Assembly (NCBI GenBank): GCA_902785295.1
Contig: CACZYK010000020.1
Span: 1-64,000 of the forward strand
Source of the DNA: an uncultured Clostridium sp.
Lineage (GTDB): Bacteria; Bacillota; Clostridia; Clostridiales; Clostridiaceae
DNA length: 64,000 nucleotides
Direction: 5' to 3'
Every line of letters starts with the position of its first letter. Position 1 is the stretch's first letter. Position numbers and translations under genes: made by a program. Below the pieces are notes generated by a model that saw only the letters and a program-made list of their open reading frames with translations, ran no database searches and had not been told where the DNA came from. Shown one piece after another: positions 33,926 to 43,462 of the stretch.

Positions 33926-34378
33926 CTACTCTATATTTGCATAAGCACCTGAGGAAACAGGATATATATAATCTCCAAGATTGGAACCTGTCATAATTTC
34001 CACATTACAATCTGAAGTTATCTTTATTATATATTTCTTTTTATCAGTCTTGGTTCTATCAGGAAATTTATTTAAATTTTCATTTAAGTACTTAAGAAGG
34101 TTTCTTCTATACTCTCTATCTAAGCTTGATGTTATATCCTCTGGATTTTCTACAACTATGTAAATATCTTTGTTAGGTGCCTCAATACTATCCATTGTTA
34201 ATCCCATATTTACTACATTATATATATTTCTTGCAGTAAGTTTATCAGCAGTAATAAGAGTTCTTTTATAAAGCTTTTTTCCTGCTGGTACTGCCACCAT
34301 ACTTAAAAGCATAAGCATTATTGTAAAGGTTAATATTGTTTCAAGAAAAGTATAGTGGTTTTCATTATTTCTACTCAT
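33926..34378 (-). CDS. Orphan type IV pilin-like (pseudopilin) protein
   Basis: This 150-residue protein has a class III signal-like N-terminus: a short polar leader (about 9 residues), then YTFLETILTFTIMLMLLSMV with the conserved Glu at the +5-like position and a hydrophobic helix, as in prepilins and ComG-type pseudopilins (usual motif GFTLIE). The cleavage glycine is not obvious, since His-Tyr precedes TFLE, so processing is uncertain. The rest is polar (KKLYKRTLITADKLTARNIY, TSDCNVEIMTGS), fitting a small pilin head. No prepilin peptidase, ATPase or platform gene is nearby. It ends just before a lipoprotein gene on the same strand (gap 27 bases). A role in DNA uptake or secretion is only a guess. 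Confidence 0.55.
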   Translation of the reverse strand: MSRNNENHYTFLETILTFTIMLMLLSMVAVPAGKKLYKRTLITADKLTARNIYNVVNMGLTMDSIEAPNKDIYIVVENPEDITSSLDREYRRNLLKYLNENLNKFPDRTKTDKKKYIIKITSDCNVEIMTGSNLGDYIYPVSSGAYANIE

Positions 34379-34405
34379 ATTTTACACACACCTTTCATGA
34401 AAATT

Positions 34406-35548
34406 TTAATAAGAATACATATTGTCTTTGTTTTTATATTCTTTTATCCTTTGATTATCCTTTATTTCATAACATTGTAATGAACCTGCTTGTATTATAT
34501 ATAGTTTATTATTATTCTTTCCATAATAATATTGACCTAAATCATACTCTCCATTTCCAGCACCATATATATAATACTCATCATCTAAATCAATATATCT
34601 TTCTAATAAAGTATAATCTCCCTCATAAAAGTCAAGATATTCAATATTTCCATGCCTTTCATTTAAATAATTAGAATCTTGCTGTTCTATAATTGATTTA
34701 ATCTCATTTATTTTTTCTTCTTCTAATCTTTTTTCTTCTACTAAATTAGTTTCAAAATATAAATCTATGTTGCTTATTGTATTATCAACAAAATTTATAG
34801 GATTTTTAATTGAAAGTTTTTCACTCCCGCTCTCCTCTCCTTCTGAATAAATAATACCAATAGAGTCCAAAAAACTTTTATATTCATCTTTTGTTACATC
34901 TTTATCATTTATTTTATAATATTTAGTATAATCTCCTCTAGCTCCATTATCATACCATTTATAAACTTCTACTGGTTCATTATCTATAATTTGAACCATT
35001 TTACCACTATAAATCATTCTATTTGAAAAATTTGTTGTATAAAAATTTCCTTTTTCTAAGTTTATACCTAGTCCATAATTAAAAAAGAATTGATTATGGT
35101 GTTCAACATCATAAACTTTAACATCTTCAGTTTCTGAATTATAATAAAGAAGTTTTAAAATGCCTCCTTCATTTTTGAAAATACAATTAAGAAAGACTTC
35201 ATTAATTCCATCATTGTTTGTATCTGTAACATAAAATTCTGTTTTTTCAAGAGAATCTAAAGATAACCAACTAGTATCTAAAAGCTTTTCTGCATATAAT
35301 TTCATTTCTTTATGCTCTTCTTTTGGCTCATTTTTATTTTCTTCTTGTAAATTATCTTCTACTAACTCTTCTTTATTTGTTTCTTCTAAAGTAGCTGTTT
35401 CTGTTGAATTTAAAATATTTTCCTTTGCTAAAGCTGTTTCTGTTTCCTTTGCCTTATTATTTTCTATGCTTGTCTTAGCATTTTCTTTACAGCCTAATAA
35501 TGTAACCCCTAATAATATACTTAATATAATAATTGTTATTTTTTTCAT
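34406..35548 (-). CDS. Lipoprotein with acidic linker and EF-hand-like calcium loop
   Basis: This 380-residue surface lipoprotein has a signal ending LLGVTLLGCKEN (lipidated Cys about residue 20). A Glu/Asn/Lys-rich linker of about 55 residues follows, then a folded domain. FYVTDTNNDGINEVFLNC has the DxNxDGxxE pattern of dockerin/EF-hand-like calcium loops, often found with repeat propeller domains. The C-terminal part is rich in Tyr (DDEYYIYGAGNGEYDLGQYY), reminiscent of clostridial DUF-type lipoproteins. I do not recognise a specific family. It is upstream of the pilin-like gene on the same strand, so the two may be co-transcribed. It is extracellular and membrane-anchored. Confidence 0.65.
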   Translation of the reverse strand: MKKITIIILSILLGVTLLGCKENAKTSIENNKAKETETALAKENILNSTETATLEETNKEELVEDNLQEENKNEPKEEHKEMKLYAEKLLDTSWLSLDSLEKTEFYVTDTNNDGINEVFLNCIFKNEGGILKLLYYNSETEDVKVYDVEHHNQFFFNYGLGINLEKGNFYTTNFSNRMIYSGKMVQIIDNEPVEVYKWYDNGARGDYTKYYKINDKDVTKDEYKSFLDSIGIIYSEGEESGSEKLSIKNPINFVDNTISNIDLYFETNLVEEKRLEEEKINEIKSIIEQQDSNYLNERHGNIEYLDFYEGDYTLLERYIDLDDEYYIYGAGNGEYDLGQYYYGKNNNKLYIIQAGSLQCYEIKDNQRIKEYKNKDNMYSY

Positions 35549-35762
35549 ACAAATTCCTCCATTTCTTTATTATTAATCTTTTTTTCTCCCTCCTCACTTA
35601 CATTTTACTCACAACAAATTGCACCAATGCAATTATTGGTCTTTTTATTAAAAATTTTTATATTTTTTTATTATTTTTCTCGTATTTAAATATATTTTCT
35701 TAATAAGTTGTTGTACTAGTTATTAAATATGCTATTTAAAGAGAACTAACATTAAAAAATCT

Positions 35763-35808
35763 TAAAAATATAGACAGGCTAAAAAATTTAAAGCCTGTCT
35801 ATATTTTT
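35763..35808 (-). terminator. Terminator of the CmpB-type gene
   Basis: AAAATATAGACAGGCT pairs with AGCCTGTCTATATTTT; on the minus strand it overlaps the stop codon region of the gene ending at 35807. T-rich sequence follows on the minus strand. Confidence 0.75.
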
Positions 35809-36646
35809 AATATTTTCTTTTTTTCTTAAAGTCTCCTATCTCTTTCTTAAATTGTTTAATTGCATCTGGATATTTTTTTGACTTCATTCCTGGGAAAGCT
35901 TTTATAACACGTCTATGAACAAATTTATTAGGTACATCCATAAGGTCTTTTAATTTTTCTTCTGTCATAAAAGCTTTTATCTTCTCTTCTTTTAATAATT
36001 CTCTTATTCTTCCTTCTTTTATAAGCTGTAAAATCTTGCTTTCTTTTTTGTTGTCTTCTTTCTTATTTTTAGCTATGTATTCATTACGAAGATTAGCAAG
36101 TTCATCAAGTTGCATTTGACGATGTCCTGCCTTCTTGTTAATTTGTATCAATGCCTTTACAGTAATAAATACATCACAAATAAAATACACAACCAATATT
36201 CCTGTAAATGTAATTAAAAACCAAACAGGAAGCCTACTTAAAAATCCTTCTACTGCTGGATGAATAACTTCTACTGCTAATATAGATAACACTCCAAAAA
36301 GAAAAGAATTCTTTAAACATACTCTTCCATTTAAATTAAAAGAATAGGTTGAATAGTTCCATAATTGAAGATTAAAAATCTTTTCTAATAAATAGCTTGT
36401 TATATATTCTACAATACTTGTAATAACTACACTTAATATAAATAATACCAATAAATCATCCTTATATTTCATAAAAATATCTATTACAAGCAATGCTCCT
36501 GTTCCATAAATAGGACAAAATGGTCCATTTAAGAATCCTCTATTAACAAACTTTTTATCATCAATAGAACAATATATAGTTTCACAAACCCAGCCTAAAA
36601 AGCTATATAATACAAAATATACAAATTGAACTAATATTGTATACAT
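35807..36646 (-). CDS. CmpB/ABC-transporter type IV-like membrane protein
   Basis: This 279-residue protein matches the putative ABC-transporter type IV (CmpB, PF06541) family. It starts with FVYFVLYSFLGWVCETIYCS and the conserved block KFVNRGFLNGPFCPIYGTGA, followed by further membrane segments (about six in total) including EYITSYLLEKIFNLQLWNYS. The C-terminal third is highly charged and helical (Lys/Glu-rich, several KEE/EEK repeats). The function is unknown, and despite the name it lacks ABC-type motifs. It follows the AAA-ATPase-like gene with a 24-base gap on the same strand and ends in its own terminator. Confidence 0.8.
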   Translation of the reverse strand: MYTILVQFVYFVLYSFLGWVCETIYCSIDDKKFVNRGFLNGPFCPIYGTGALLVIDIFMKYKDDLLVLFILSVVITSIVEYITSYLLEKIFNLQLWNYSTYSFNLNGRVCLKNSFLFGVLSILAVEVIHPAVEGFLSRLPVWFLITFTGILVVYFICDVFITVKALIQINKKAGHRQMQLDELANLRNEYIAKNKKEDNKKESKILQLIKEGRIRELLKEEKIKAFMTEEKLKDLMDVPNKFVHRRVIKAFPGMKSKKYPDAIKQFKKEIGDFKKKRKY

Positions 36647-36670
36647 TTTTTCACCTGTCTTTCTTTAATT

Positions 36671-38377
36671 TTAAACTTCAACATTAGCATAACATTTATC
36701 ATTTACAAATACTATTGCCCATTTTTTTAAATTTTTTATATTCTTAAGTTCTTCAGACTTATCATATTTTTCTAGTTGCTCTTTTGCTTCATTAAGTTTT
36801 TCTTCTACTATTTCCTCTCCTCTTTCTTTATACTTTGATTTAGATATATATTTAAGTTCCATTATTCCAAAATATTTAGGCTTCATATTTACTTGCTTTA
36901 AAAGTGCAATATCTATATAACCACTTTCAACCTCATATTCTGACTTTACTAAATATATTTTACTTAAGTAGCAATAAGTTAAGAAAATTAGCTTAATATA
37001 CTTTTCATTAAATGTAATATAATCTCTATTTGATAATTTATTTAAAGTTTTTTCCACTACTTTTACTAAACTTGTATTATCTCCATCTAAAGCTATATCC
37101 TCTAAGGCTTCCTTTATTTCAGAAACACTTAATTCATAATCTATATTTTCACGAAGTTTCTTTGCAAAAAAATCATAATATAAACTCTTTATTACATAAT
37201 TAGGGGTTTTTAATATAACTCTGCTTATCCTTGCTTTATCTATTGTAAGAAGTCCTAAATAAAATAAAAGTGATTTAAAATCATCTTCATCAAAATCTTT
37301 TTCCAAACTAAATTGAGATGTTATGCTTGCTGTTATTCTTTCTCCCTTTAAAATAGAATCTAACACTTTATAATTTGAGTTCTTATCCTTAAGCTCAAAC
37401 ATATTCCCAAGCTTTCCATAATCACTTGCTATATTTTTATCTATAAGCTCTATTGGAGGATTTCCTGTTTCTTCTAAATTTTTTAAATAATAAAGAACCA
37501 TATCACTGTTAAATAATGTTTTATTAGCATGTTCTGCAAAAAGATATCCATTATAATTTATTTTCATTTCTTTTATAATTTTTTCTATTTCCTTTTCATC
37601 TTGTATTGTTCTTTTTATAAGGATTCTTACTTCATCTTCTGTAAAACCCATCATTTCATTAAATCTCTCTTGTCTTGTTATATCAGTTGATATATTAAAT
37701 CCAGAAGTTAGGCTATCTAAAGTTATAGGACTTACTCCTGTTGCAAATATTCTACTTACTATAGATTCTGTTCCTATTTTTAAAACTTCATACCATTTTC
37801 TTACAAAGCCTGTTTTGCTTACAATATCAGAGAATAAATCTGTTTTAAAACTTAAAAGTTCATTTGCAAAATGATCATATTCATCTATTATTACATATAT
37901 AGGCTTATCTATTTTAAATTCTACTTCATTTAAAAAGTTTGCAAATATATCAGAAGGATATCCATTTGTATTTAATTTCATATCTATGTTGTAACTATTT
38001 ATAAATTTATTAATACCTCGTATACATGCATTATTAAAACTATTTAAAAGAGATTCTTCTGTTTCTGTAATAAGTCCTGAAAAATTAAATTTTAATATAT
38101 AATAACTATTTTTTAAAGGAGTTGGATTTTTTCCTATGTAGGTATTTTTAAAAAGATTTTCAAAGTTCTTTTCTTTGTTTATATCATAATAATTTTCTAA
38201 AACTGAAGTAAAAAGGCTTTTTCCAAATCTTCTTGGTCTTAAAAAAAATATAAAGCTATCATAAAGATTTTCCAGTTTTTCTACATATTGAGTTTTATCT
38301 ATATATTCATAATTTCCTTTTATTAAATCTTCATAATTACTCTTTCCATAAGGAAGCTTTTTTATCAAACTTATCAC
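36671..38377 (-). CDS. AAA-ATPase-like / PD-(D/E)XK nuclease-like protein
   Basis: This 568-residue protein has the PF09820-type layout. It starts LPYGKSNYEDLIKGNYEYID and TQYVEKLE, then Walker A-like LRPRRFGKSLFTSVLENYYD (about 47-66), Walker B-like PIYVIIDEYDHFANELL, and a C-terminal PD-(D/E)XK-type region (VESGYIDIALLKQ, then FGIMELKYISKSKY with the ExK signature). These proteins are frequent and often multicopy in clostridia, fusobacteria and Bacteroides. The biological role is unknown, though a mobile or defence association has been proposed. GGAG precedes the ATG. It lies upstream of the CmpB-type gene; no other partner is evident. Confidence 0.82.
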   Translation of the reverse strand: MISLIKKLPYGKSNYEDLIKGNYEYIDKTQYVEKLENLYDSFIFFLRPRRFGKSLFTSVLENYYDINKEKNFENLFKNTYIGKNPTPLKNSYYILKFNFSGLITETEESLLNSFNNACIRGINKFINSYNIDMKLNTNGYPSDIFANFLNEVEFKIDKPIYVIIDEYDHFANELLSFKTDLFSDIVSKTGFVRKWYEVLKIGTESIVSRIFATGVSPITLDSLTSGFNISTDITRQERFNEMMGFTEDEVRILIKRTIQDEKEIEKIIKEMKINYNGYLFAEHANKTLFNSDMVLYYLKNLEETGNPPIELIDKNIASDYGKLGNMFELKDKNSNYKVLDSILKGERITASITSQFSLEKDFDEDDFKSLLFYLGLLTIDKARISRVILKTPNYVIKSLYYDFFAKKLRENIDYELSVSEIKEALEDIALDGDNTSLVKVVEKTLNKLSNRDYITFNEKYIKLIFLTYCYLSKIYLVKSEYEVESGYIDIALLKQVNMKPKYFGIMELKYISKSKYKERGEEIVEEKLNEAKEQLEKYDKSEELKNIKNLKKWAIVFVNDKCYANVEV

Positions 38378-38462
38378 TCCTTCTATTAGCTATTTTATTT
38401 CTTTTATTATATGTTATTGCTTAAATTTTGTAAATTATACCCTAAGTAAAAAAGTTTTAATT

Positions 38463-38615
38463 ATTAACTTAGAAGTTATCCACAGTTTTCAAAATATATA
38501 ATAATTTCTTGATAGTATAAAAAAATCTGTACAATTAGCTTAATTTTAAAGCTAGTTGTACAGATTATTTTAAAATTATATTAATTAGTAAACTGTAGAT
38601 AACTTGTTAAGTTTA
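38463..38615. repeat. Large imperfect palindromic element after the citrate synthase gene
   Basis: AAGTTATCCACAGTTT near the left end pairs with AAACTGTAGATAACTT near the right end. Inside, AATCTGTACAA (38525-38535) pairs with TTGTACAGATT (38557-38567), next to AGCTT/AAGCT. The whole looks like a folded element of about 150 bases with an unpaired insert CTTGATAGTATA on the left. The left arm sequence TTTCAAAATATATAATAATTT...GATAGTATAAAAAA recurs at 43463-43500. The inner hairpin has A/T-rich flanks and could terminate the citrate synthase gene. Confidence 0.6.
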
Positions 38616-38625
38616 GCCTTTTATA

Positions 38626-39996
38626 CTATCTATCTTCTAAATCCTTATATTCTTTATGTTCCATAACACTCATATAAGCTGGTCTTATTATCTTAGTAGC
38701 ATTTATAAGCTCTTCAATTCTATGAGCACTCCAGCCAACAATTCTTGCTATTGCAAATATTGGAGTATAAAGTTCTAATGGAAGACCAAGCATTGAATAA
38801 ATAAATCCACTATAGAAGTCTATATTTATACATACTGATTTATGAGTATGTCTTCTTTCAGATACAAGCTTTGGTGCAATTTTTGCTACAAGAGCATATA
38901 ATTCATACTCTTTTTCATATCCTTTTTCTTCAGATAGTTTCTTTACATATCTTTCAAATATTTTAGCTCTTGGGTCTGATTTTGTATATATAGCGTGTCC
39001 TACTCCATAAATTAATCCTGATTTATCAAAAGCTTTTTTATCTAAAATATCTTCTAGATACTTTTTAACCTCTTCTTCATCTGTCCAATCTTTAACATTT
39101 TTCTTCATATCATCAAACATTTGCATAACCTTAAGGTTTGCTCCACCATGCTTTGGTCCTTTTAATGAGCCTAAAGCTGCTGCTATTGCAGAGTAAGTAT
39201 CTGTTCCTGATGATGATACAACATGGGTTGTGAATGTTGAATTGTTTCCTCCACCATGTTCTGCATGAAGAACTAAGGCAATATCTAAAATTCTTGCTTC
39301 AAGTTCTGTATACTTGCTATCTAATCTTAGCATATGTAAAATATTTTCTGCTGTTGAAAGCTCTGGTCTTGGTGTATGTATTACTAAGCTCTTTTCTTTA
39401 TAGTAATAATTATAAGCATGATATCCATATACTGATAACAATGGGAATGTTGCTATAAGTTGAAGACTTTGACGTATTACATTTGATATTGAAATATCAT
39501 TTGGATTTTCATCATAAGAATATAATGTTAATACACTTCTAGATAAAGTATTCATCATATCAAAGCTTGGTGCCTTCATTATAACATCTCTTACAAATGA
39601 AGTTGGTAAACTTCTATAATGAGCTAAAAGCTTTTTAAATTCTTCAAATTCTTCTTTATTTGGAAGCTTTCCAAATAATAATAGGTATGCTGTCTCTTCA
39701 AAACAAGGATAATTTCCTCTTATTGCTCCATCTACAAGTTTTTCTACAGGAATTCCTCTATAAAAAATTTCTCCTTCAATTTCAACAGTTTCTCCATTTA
39801 TTTCTCTTTTACCATTAACTTCAGATATTTCTGTTAATCCTGTTAAAACGCCTTTTCCATTTATATCTCTTAGCCCTCTATTAACTTTATGCTCTATATA
39901 AAGCTTAGGATCAATTGAACTATTATTTTTACATATTTTTTCTAGTTCTTTTATTTCTGGTGTAATTTCTGAAAATGCATTCTTGCCATTTACCAT
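38626..39996 (-). CDS. Citrate synthase
   Basis: This 456-residue enzyme condenses oxaloacetate and acetyl-CoA. Family signatures are FYRGIPVEKLV, the catalytic His region LHAEHGGGNNSTFTTHVVSS, GSLKGPKHGGAN, the second His in YGVGHAIYTKSDPRA, and the Asp in SVCINIDFYSGFIYSMLGLP. The N-terminal extension of about 40 residues and length over 450 resemble clostridial Si-type enzymes annotated citrate/2-methylcitrate synthase. No aconitase or isocitrate dehydrogenase is adjacent, so in this window it stands alone; its usual role is glutamate biosynthesis. A GGTGAGGAG-like ribosome site (minus strand) precedes the ATG. Confidence 0.92.
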   Translation of the reverse strand: MVNGKNAFSEITPEIKELEKICKNNSSIDPKLYIEHKVNRGLRDINGKGVLTGLTEISEVNGKREINGETVEIEGEIFYRGIPVEKLVDGAIRGNYPCFEETAYLLLFGKLPNKEEFEEFKKLLAHYRSLPTSFVRDVIMKAPSFDMMNTLSRSVLTLYSYDENPNDISISNVIRQSLQLIATFPLLSVYGYHAYNYYYKEKSLVIHTPRPELSTAENILHMLRLDSKYTELEARILDIALVLHAEHGGGNNSTFTTHVVSSSGTDTYSAIAAALGSLKGPKHGGANLKVMQMFDDMKKNVKDWTDEEEVKKYLEDILDKKAFDKSGLIYGVGHAIYTKSDPRAKIFERYVKKLSEEKGYEKEYELYALVAKIAPKLVSERRHTHKSVCINIDFYSGFIYSMLGLPLELYTPIFAIARIVGWSAHRIEELINATKIIRPAYMSVMEHKEYKDLEDR

Positions 39997-40097
39997 TTCT
40001 CCTCACCCTCCCCAAATATTTTTAAAAATTATTATAATTATATCACAAATCCTAATAACTTTTCATATTTTATTAATTAATTTAAAAAAATCATATT

Positions 40098-41891
40098 TTA
40101 TTCATCTTTATTTAATTTTTTAATTATTTCTATTAACATATATACTCTTTTGAAAGGTGTTACAAAATATAGTCCATCGCATATTCCTTTAAGCTTTTTT
40201 CCTATTTCTACAGCAATTTCTATTCCTACCTTTTCTGATTCTTCTTTTGTCATATCAGGTGAAAATCTATTTATTATTTCTTCAGGAATTTTTACTCCTG
40301 GAAGTTCATTATTTAAAAATTGTGCATTTTTATAGGTTACAATAGGAAGTATTCCTCCTAATATTTTTGTATTTGTTCTTTCTTTAACACTTTTTAAAAA
40401 CTCAATTGTTTCATCATCATAAATTGGCTGAGTTAAGAAAAAAGAAGCTCCATTATCTATTTTTTTAAGCATTCTATTAAATTCTGCTTCCTTATTTATT
40501 ACATTAGGATTAAAAGCTCCTCCTATAAGAATTTCATCTCCTTTAAATATCTGCTGATTTGTATCTTTAATTAAGTTTATAAGCTTAAAAGAATTTAAAT
40601 TAAAAACATTTTTAGTTTCTACCTTATTTGCATCTGAAACAGGGTCTCCAGTAATTGCTAAAATATTTCTTATATTTTCAATATGTCCTGCAAGAATACT
40701 TGACCTTATCGCATTTGTATTTTTGTCTCTACAACATATATGAGGCATTGCTTCAATTCCAATTTCTCTTTTTACTTTAGAAGCTATTAATACAGAATCT
40801 GCCCTTACCCTAGACATTGGTGAATCTGGAATAGTTACTAAATCTATGCCATTTTCCTTGCAAAGCTTTGCTCCATTCATAAGTCCAGATATATCTGTAT
40901 CCATAGGTGCAGAAAGCTCTATTACTGTTACAAATTTATTATTTTCAAGCTTTTCTTTAAAAGTATTATGAACCTTATTTTTAACTTCAAGTTTTTCTTC
41001 CTTTTTATATGGGATTTCTATTTTTTTATTTATTGTTTTTGATGAAATTCCTCTTATATATGAAGGCTTAGTTCCACAACATCCTCCAATAATAGACACT
41101 CCTAAAGATTTAATCTTCTCCATCTTTTTTGCAAAATACTCTGGATTATTAGTATAAACTGTTCTTTCTTGAATAACCATAGGATATCCTGCATTAGGAA
41201 GTGCTGAAATTATATTTCCTTTAAAATCAATATTTTTTAATATCTCATAAACAGAGGTAGGTCCCATAGCACAGTTTAATCCATAAGCATCAATAGATTT
41301 TAAGTTGCTTACTTCTTCAAATATTCTATTTATACTTATTCCATCTCTTGAAAAGCCATCAGGTTTTATTGCAAATTGAGTTAAAATAAAGCTTTCTGGA
41401 CTTTTTTCTTTTATGTATTCTGTTATTTCTTTAATATTTACAGTATTGCTTAATGTTTCTAAAACAAATATATTAATATCATTTTCTAAAACGCAGTCAA
41501 CTACGAATTTAAGCTCTTCTAAAACCTTTTCTTCTTCATCTTCTAATCCTTCTATTCTTATTGGGCCTATACTTGCTGCAATATAAACCTCTTTATCTTT
41601 TACACACTCTTTAGCTATATTTATTCCTTTTGTTATTATTTTTTTAACCTTTTCTCTAGAAATCTCAAGAGTTAAAGCATTAGCTGAAAATGTATTTGTC
41701 CTTATAAGCTTAGCCCCTGCTTCAATATATTCATTATGTATTCTTTTTATAACTTCCTCATTATTTATATTAGCAAATTCACAATATTCTGCATCATTTC
41801 CTGTGATTTCAGAATAATATGTTCCCATAGCTCCATCGCATATAAGAACATTATCCTTTAAATATTCCTTTAGTGTTTTCAAAATCTCCAC
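40098..41891 (-). CDS. Bifunctional homocysteine S-methyltransferase / methylenetetrahydrofolate reductase
   Basis: This 597-residue fusion has an N-terminal homocysteine methyltransferase (about 1-285: CDGAMGTYYSEITG, ASIGPIR, zinc ligands around IIGGCCGTKPSYIRG) and a C-terminal MetF-type MTHFR (about 310-590: TVIELSAPMDTDISG, HICCRDKN, LAITGDPVSDAN, FFLTQPIYDDETIEF, VKIPEEI). It corresponds to Bacillus YitJ-type enzymes, making methyl-folate and methylating homocysteine. The start ATG follows a GGGGTGGAG ribosome site. The short gap to the upstream aldehyde dehydrogenase gene (under 95 bases) leaves no room for a SAM riboswitch or T-box, and I see none. It is probably in an operon with, or downstream of, that gene. 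Confidence 0.88.
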   Translation of the reverse strand: MEILKTLKEYLKDNVLICDGAMGTYYSEITGNDAEYCEFANINNEEVIKRIHNEYIEAGAKLIRTNTFSANALTLEISREKVKKIITKGINIAKECVKDKEVYIAASIGPIRIEGLEDEEEKVLEELKFVVDCVLENDINIFVLETLSNTVNIKEITEYIKEKSPESFILTQFAIKPDGFSRDGISINRIFEEVSNLKSIDAYGLNCAMGPTSVYEILKNIDFKGNIISALPNAGYPMVIQERTVYTNNPEYFAKKMEKIKSLGVSIIGGCCGTKPSYIRGISSKTINKKIEIPYKKEEKLEVKNKVHNTFKEKLENNKFVTVIELSAPMDTDISGLMNGAKLCKENGIDLVTIPDSPMSRVRADSVLIASKVKREIGIEAMPHICCRDKNTNAIRSSILAGHIENIRNILAITGDPVSDANKVETKNVFNLNSFKLINLIKDTNQQIFKGDEILIGGAFNPNVINKEAEFNRMLKKIDNGASFFLTQPIYDDETIEFLKSVKERTNTKILGGILPIVTYKNAQFLNNELPGVKIPEEIINRFSPDMTKEESEKVGIEIAVEIGKKLKGICDGLYFVTPFKRVYMLIEIIKKLNKDE

Positions 41892-41983
41892 CCCTTTTAT
41901 TTAAAACATACTTTTCATATATTTCTAATTTTATTCATATTATATTAAACTTGAAATTTAGTCAAGAAAAGGTAAGATTTCTC

Positions 41984-43357
41984 TTACCTAAAAACCTCTT
42001 TTATAAGATTTAGCTTACCCTTATATGGAGGATAAGTTATTTTTAAATTTGGTTTATTTTTTTTCTTTAATATACTTTTTTCATGAGAAAAAGTCTTAAA
42101 ACTATACTCTCCATGATAAGCTCCAAATCCTGAATTTCCAACTCCTCCAAAAGGAAGATTATGATTTATAAGATGACTTATTGTATCATTTATACAAGCT
42201 CCTCCAGAAGAGATAGAAGATAATACTAATTTCTCATGTTCTTCATTAGTTGTAAATAAGTATAATGCTAATGGTTTAGGTCTTTTTCTTATTTCATAAA
42301 TTACTTTATTAATATTATTATAGCCTATTATAGGAAGAACTGGTCCAAAAATTTCTTCATTCATAGAAGCTCCTTCCCAAGAAGGAAGCTCTAATATAGT
42401 AGGTTCTATGTAGTTTTCTTTATAATCTGTCCTTCCTCCCAAAACAATATATTCTTCATCTTCATCTAATATATGTTTTATTCTATAAAAATGTTTTTCG
42501 TTAACTATACGACAAAAGTCCTTGCTTTTTTGTATGTCTTCTCCATAAAAATCTTTAATAGCACCTTTAAGTTCTTTAATAAGTTCATCTTTTATAGATT
42601 CATGTGCTAAAAGATAGTCTGGTGCCACACAAGTTTGTCCTGCATTAAGAGTTTTTCCCCATATTATCCTCTGTGCTGCTGTTTTTAAGTCTGCACTTTC
42701 ATCTACAATAACAGGACTTTTTCCTCCAAGTTCTAATGTTACTGGTGTTAAATTTTCTGCAGCTGCTTTCATAACTATCTTTCCTACCCTCTCACTTCCT
42801 GTAAAAAAGATGTAATCAAAGTTTCCATGAATTAATTCATTACTTATTTTTTCCCCTCCAGTAATAGCTCGTATATATTCTCTACTAAAAGTAAAAGAAA
42901 TCATCTCTTTAAGAACTTCTGAAACATTTGGAGTTAATTCTGAAAGCTTTAAAACAGCACAATTACCTGCTGCTATTGCTCCAATTAAAGGCTCTAAAAC
43001 AAGGTGAACTGGATAGTTATAAGGACCTATTATAAGAACGGTTCCATAAGGTTCTCTTACAATATAGCTCTTTGATGGAAATAAATAAAAAGGGATTTTC
43101 TCCTTCTTAGGCTGTGCCCATTTTTTTAAGTTTTTAATAGTATTACTAATACTATTTAATTCAAAGCCTATTTCACAACAATAGCTTTCAAACCTACCTT
43201 TACCCAAGTCCTTTTTTAATGCCCTAGTTAATTTATTTTCATAAGCTTTTAATGATTTTTTTAACTTATTAAGCTGCTGAATACGAAAATCAATATCTAA
43301 AGTTTTATTTAAGAGAAAAAACTCATTATGTTCTTTTATTATATTTTTAACTAACAT
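41984..43357 (-). CDS. Aldehyde dehydrogenase (class 3/YwdH-like)
   Basis: This 457-residue NAD(P)-dependent aldehyde dehydrogenase is the short form. Motifs are VLIIGPYNYPVHLVLEPLIG (N-loop), FFTGSERVGKIVMKAAAENL, VTLELGGKSPVIVD (general-base Glu), NAGQTCVAPDYLL (catalytic Cys) and EIFGPVLPIIGY, with LPFGGVGNSGFGAYHG near the C-terminus. The lack of a long N-terminal extension and the C-terminal hydrophobic/basic tail resemble fatty-aldehyde or coniferyl-aldehyde type enzymes of Firmicutes. I start at the ATG at 43357 preceded by GGGGTG; the longer in-frame upstream region is not coding-like. The physiological substrate is unknown. Confidence 0.85.
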   Translation of the reverse strand: MLVKNIIKEHNEFFLLNKTLDIDFRIQQLNKLKKSLKAYENKLTRALKKDLGKGRFESYCCEIGFELNSISNTIKNLKKWAQPKKEKIPFYLFPSKSYIVREPYGTVLIIGPYNYPVHLVLEPLIGAIAAGNCAVLKLSELTPNVSEVLKEMISFTFSREYIRAITGGEKISNELIHGNFDYIFFTGSERVGKIVMKAAAENLTPVTLELGGKSPVIVDESADLKTAAQRIIWGKTLNAGQTCVAPDYLLAHESIKDELIKELKGAIKDFYGEDIQKSKDFCRIVNEKHFYRIKHILDEDEEYIVLGGRTDYKENYIEPTILELPSWEGASMNEEIFGPVLPIIGYNNINKVIYEIRKRPKPLALYLFTTNEEHEKLVLSSISSGGACINDTISHLINHNLPFGGVGNSGFGAYHGEYSFKTFSHEKSILKKKNKPNLKITYPPYKGKLNLIKEVFR

Positions 43358-43462
43358 CACATACACCCCATTAATGTGGTTTAGTATTATTATAACTTCT
43401 TTTTTCATAAAATTACAATAATTATTTGACAACACATAAATAAATTTGATAAATTAAACTTG

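Noticed and set aside
34336..34674. Open frame on the plus strand opposite the lipoprotein gene
   Set aside because: Shadow of the minus-strand coding sequence: His/Tyr-rich low-complexity translation, no ribosome site, no family resemblance.
41892..41983. SAM riboswitch or T-box before the methyltransferase/MTHFR gene
   Set aside because: The gap is under 95 bases and shows no such fold; the same holds for the short gap upstream of hom.
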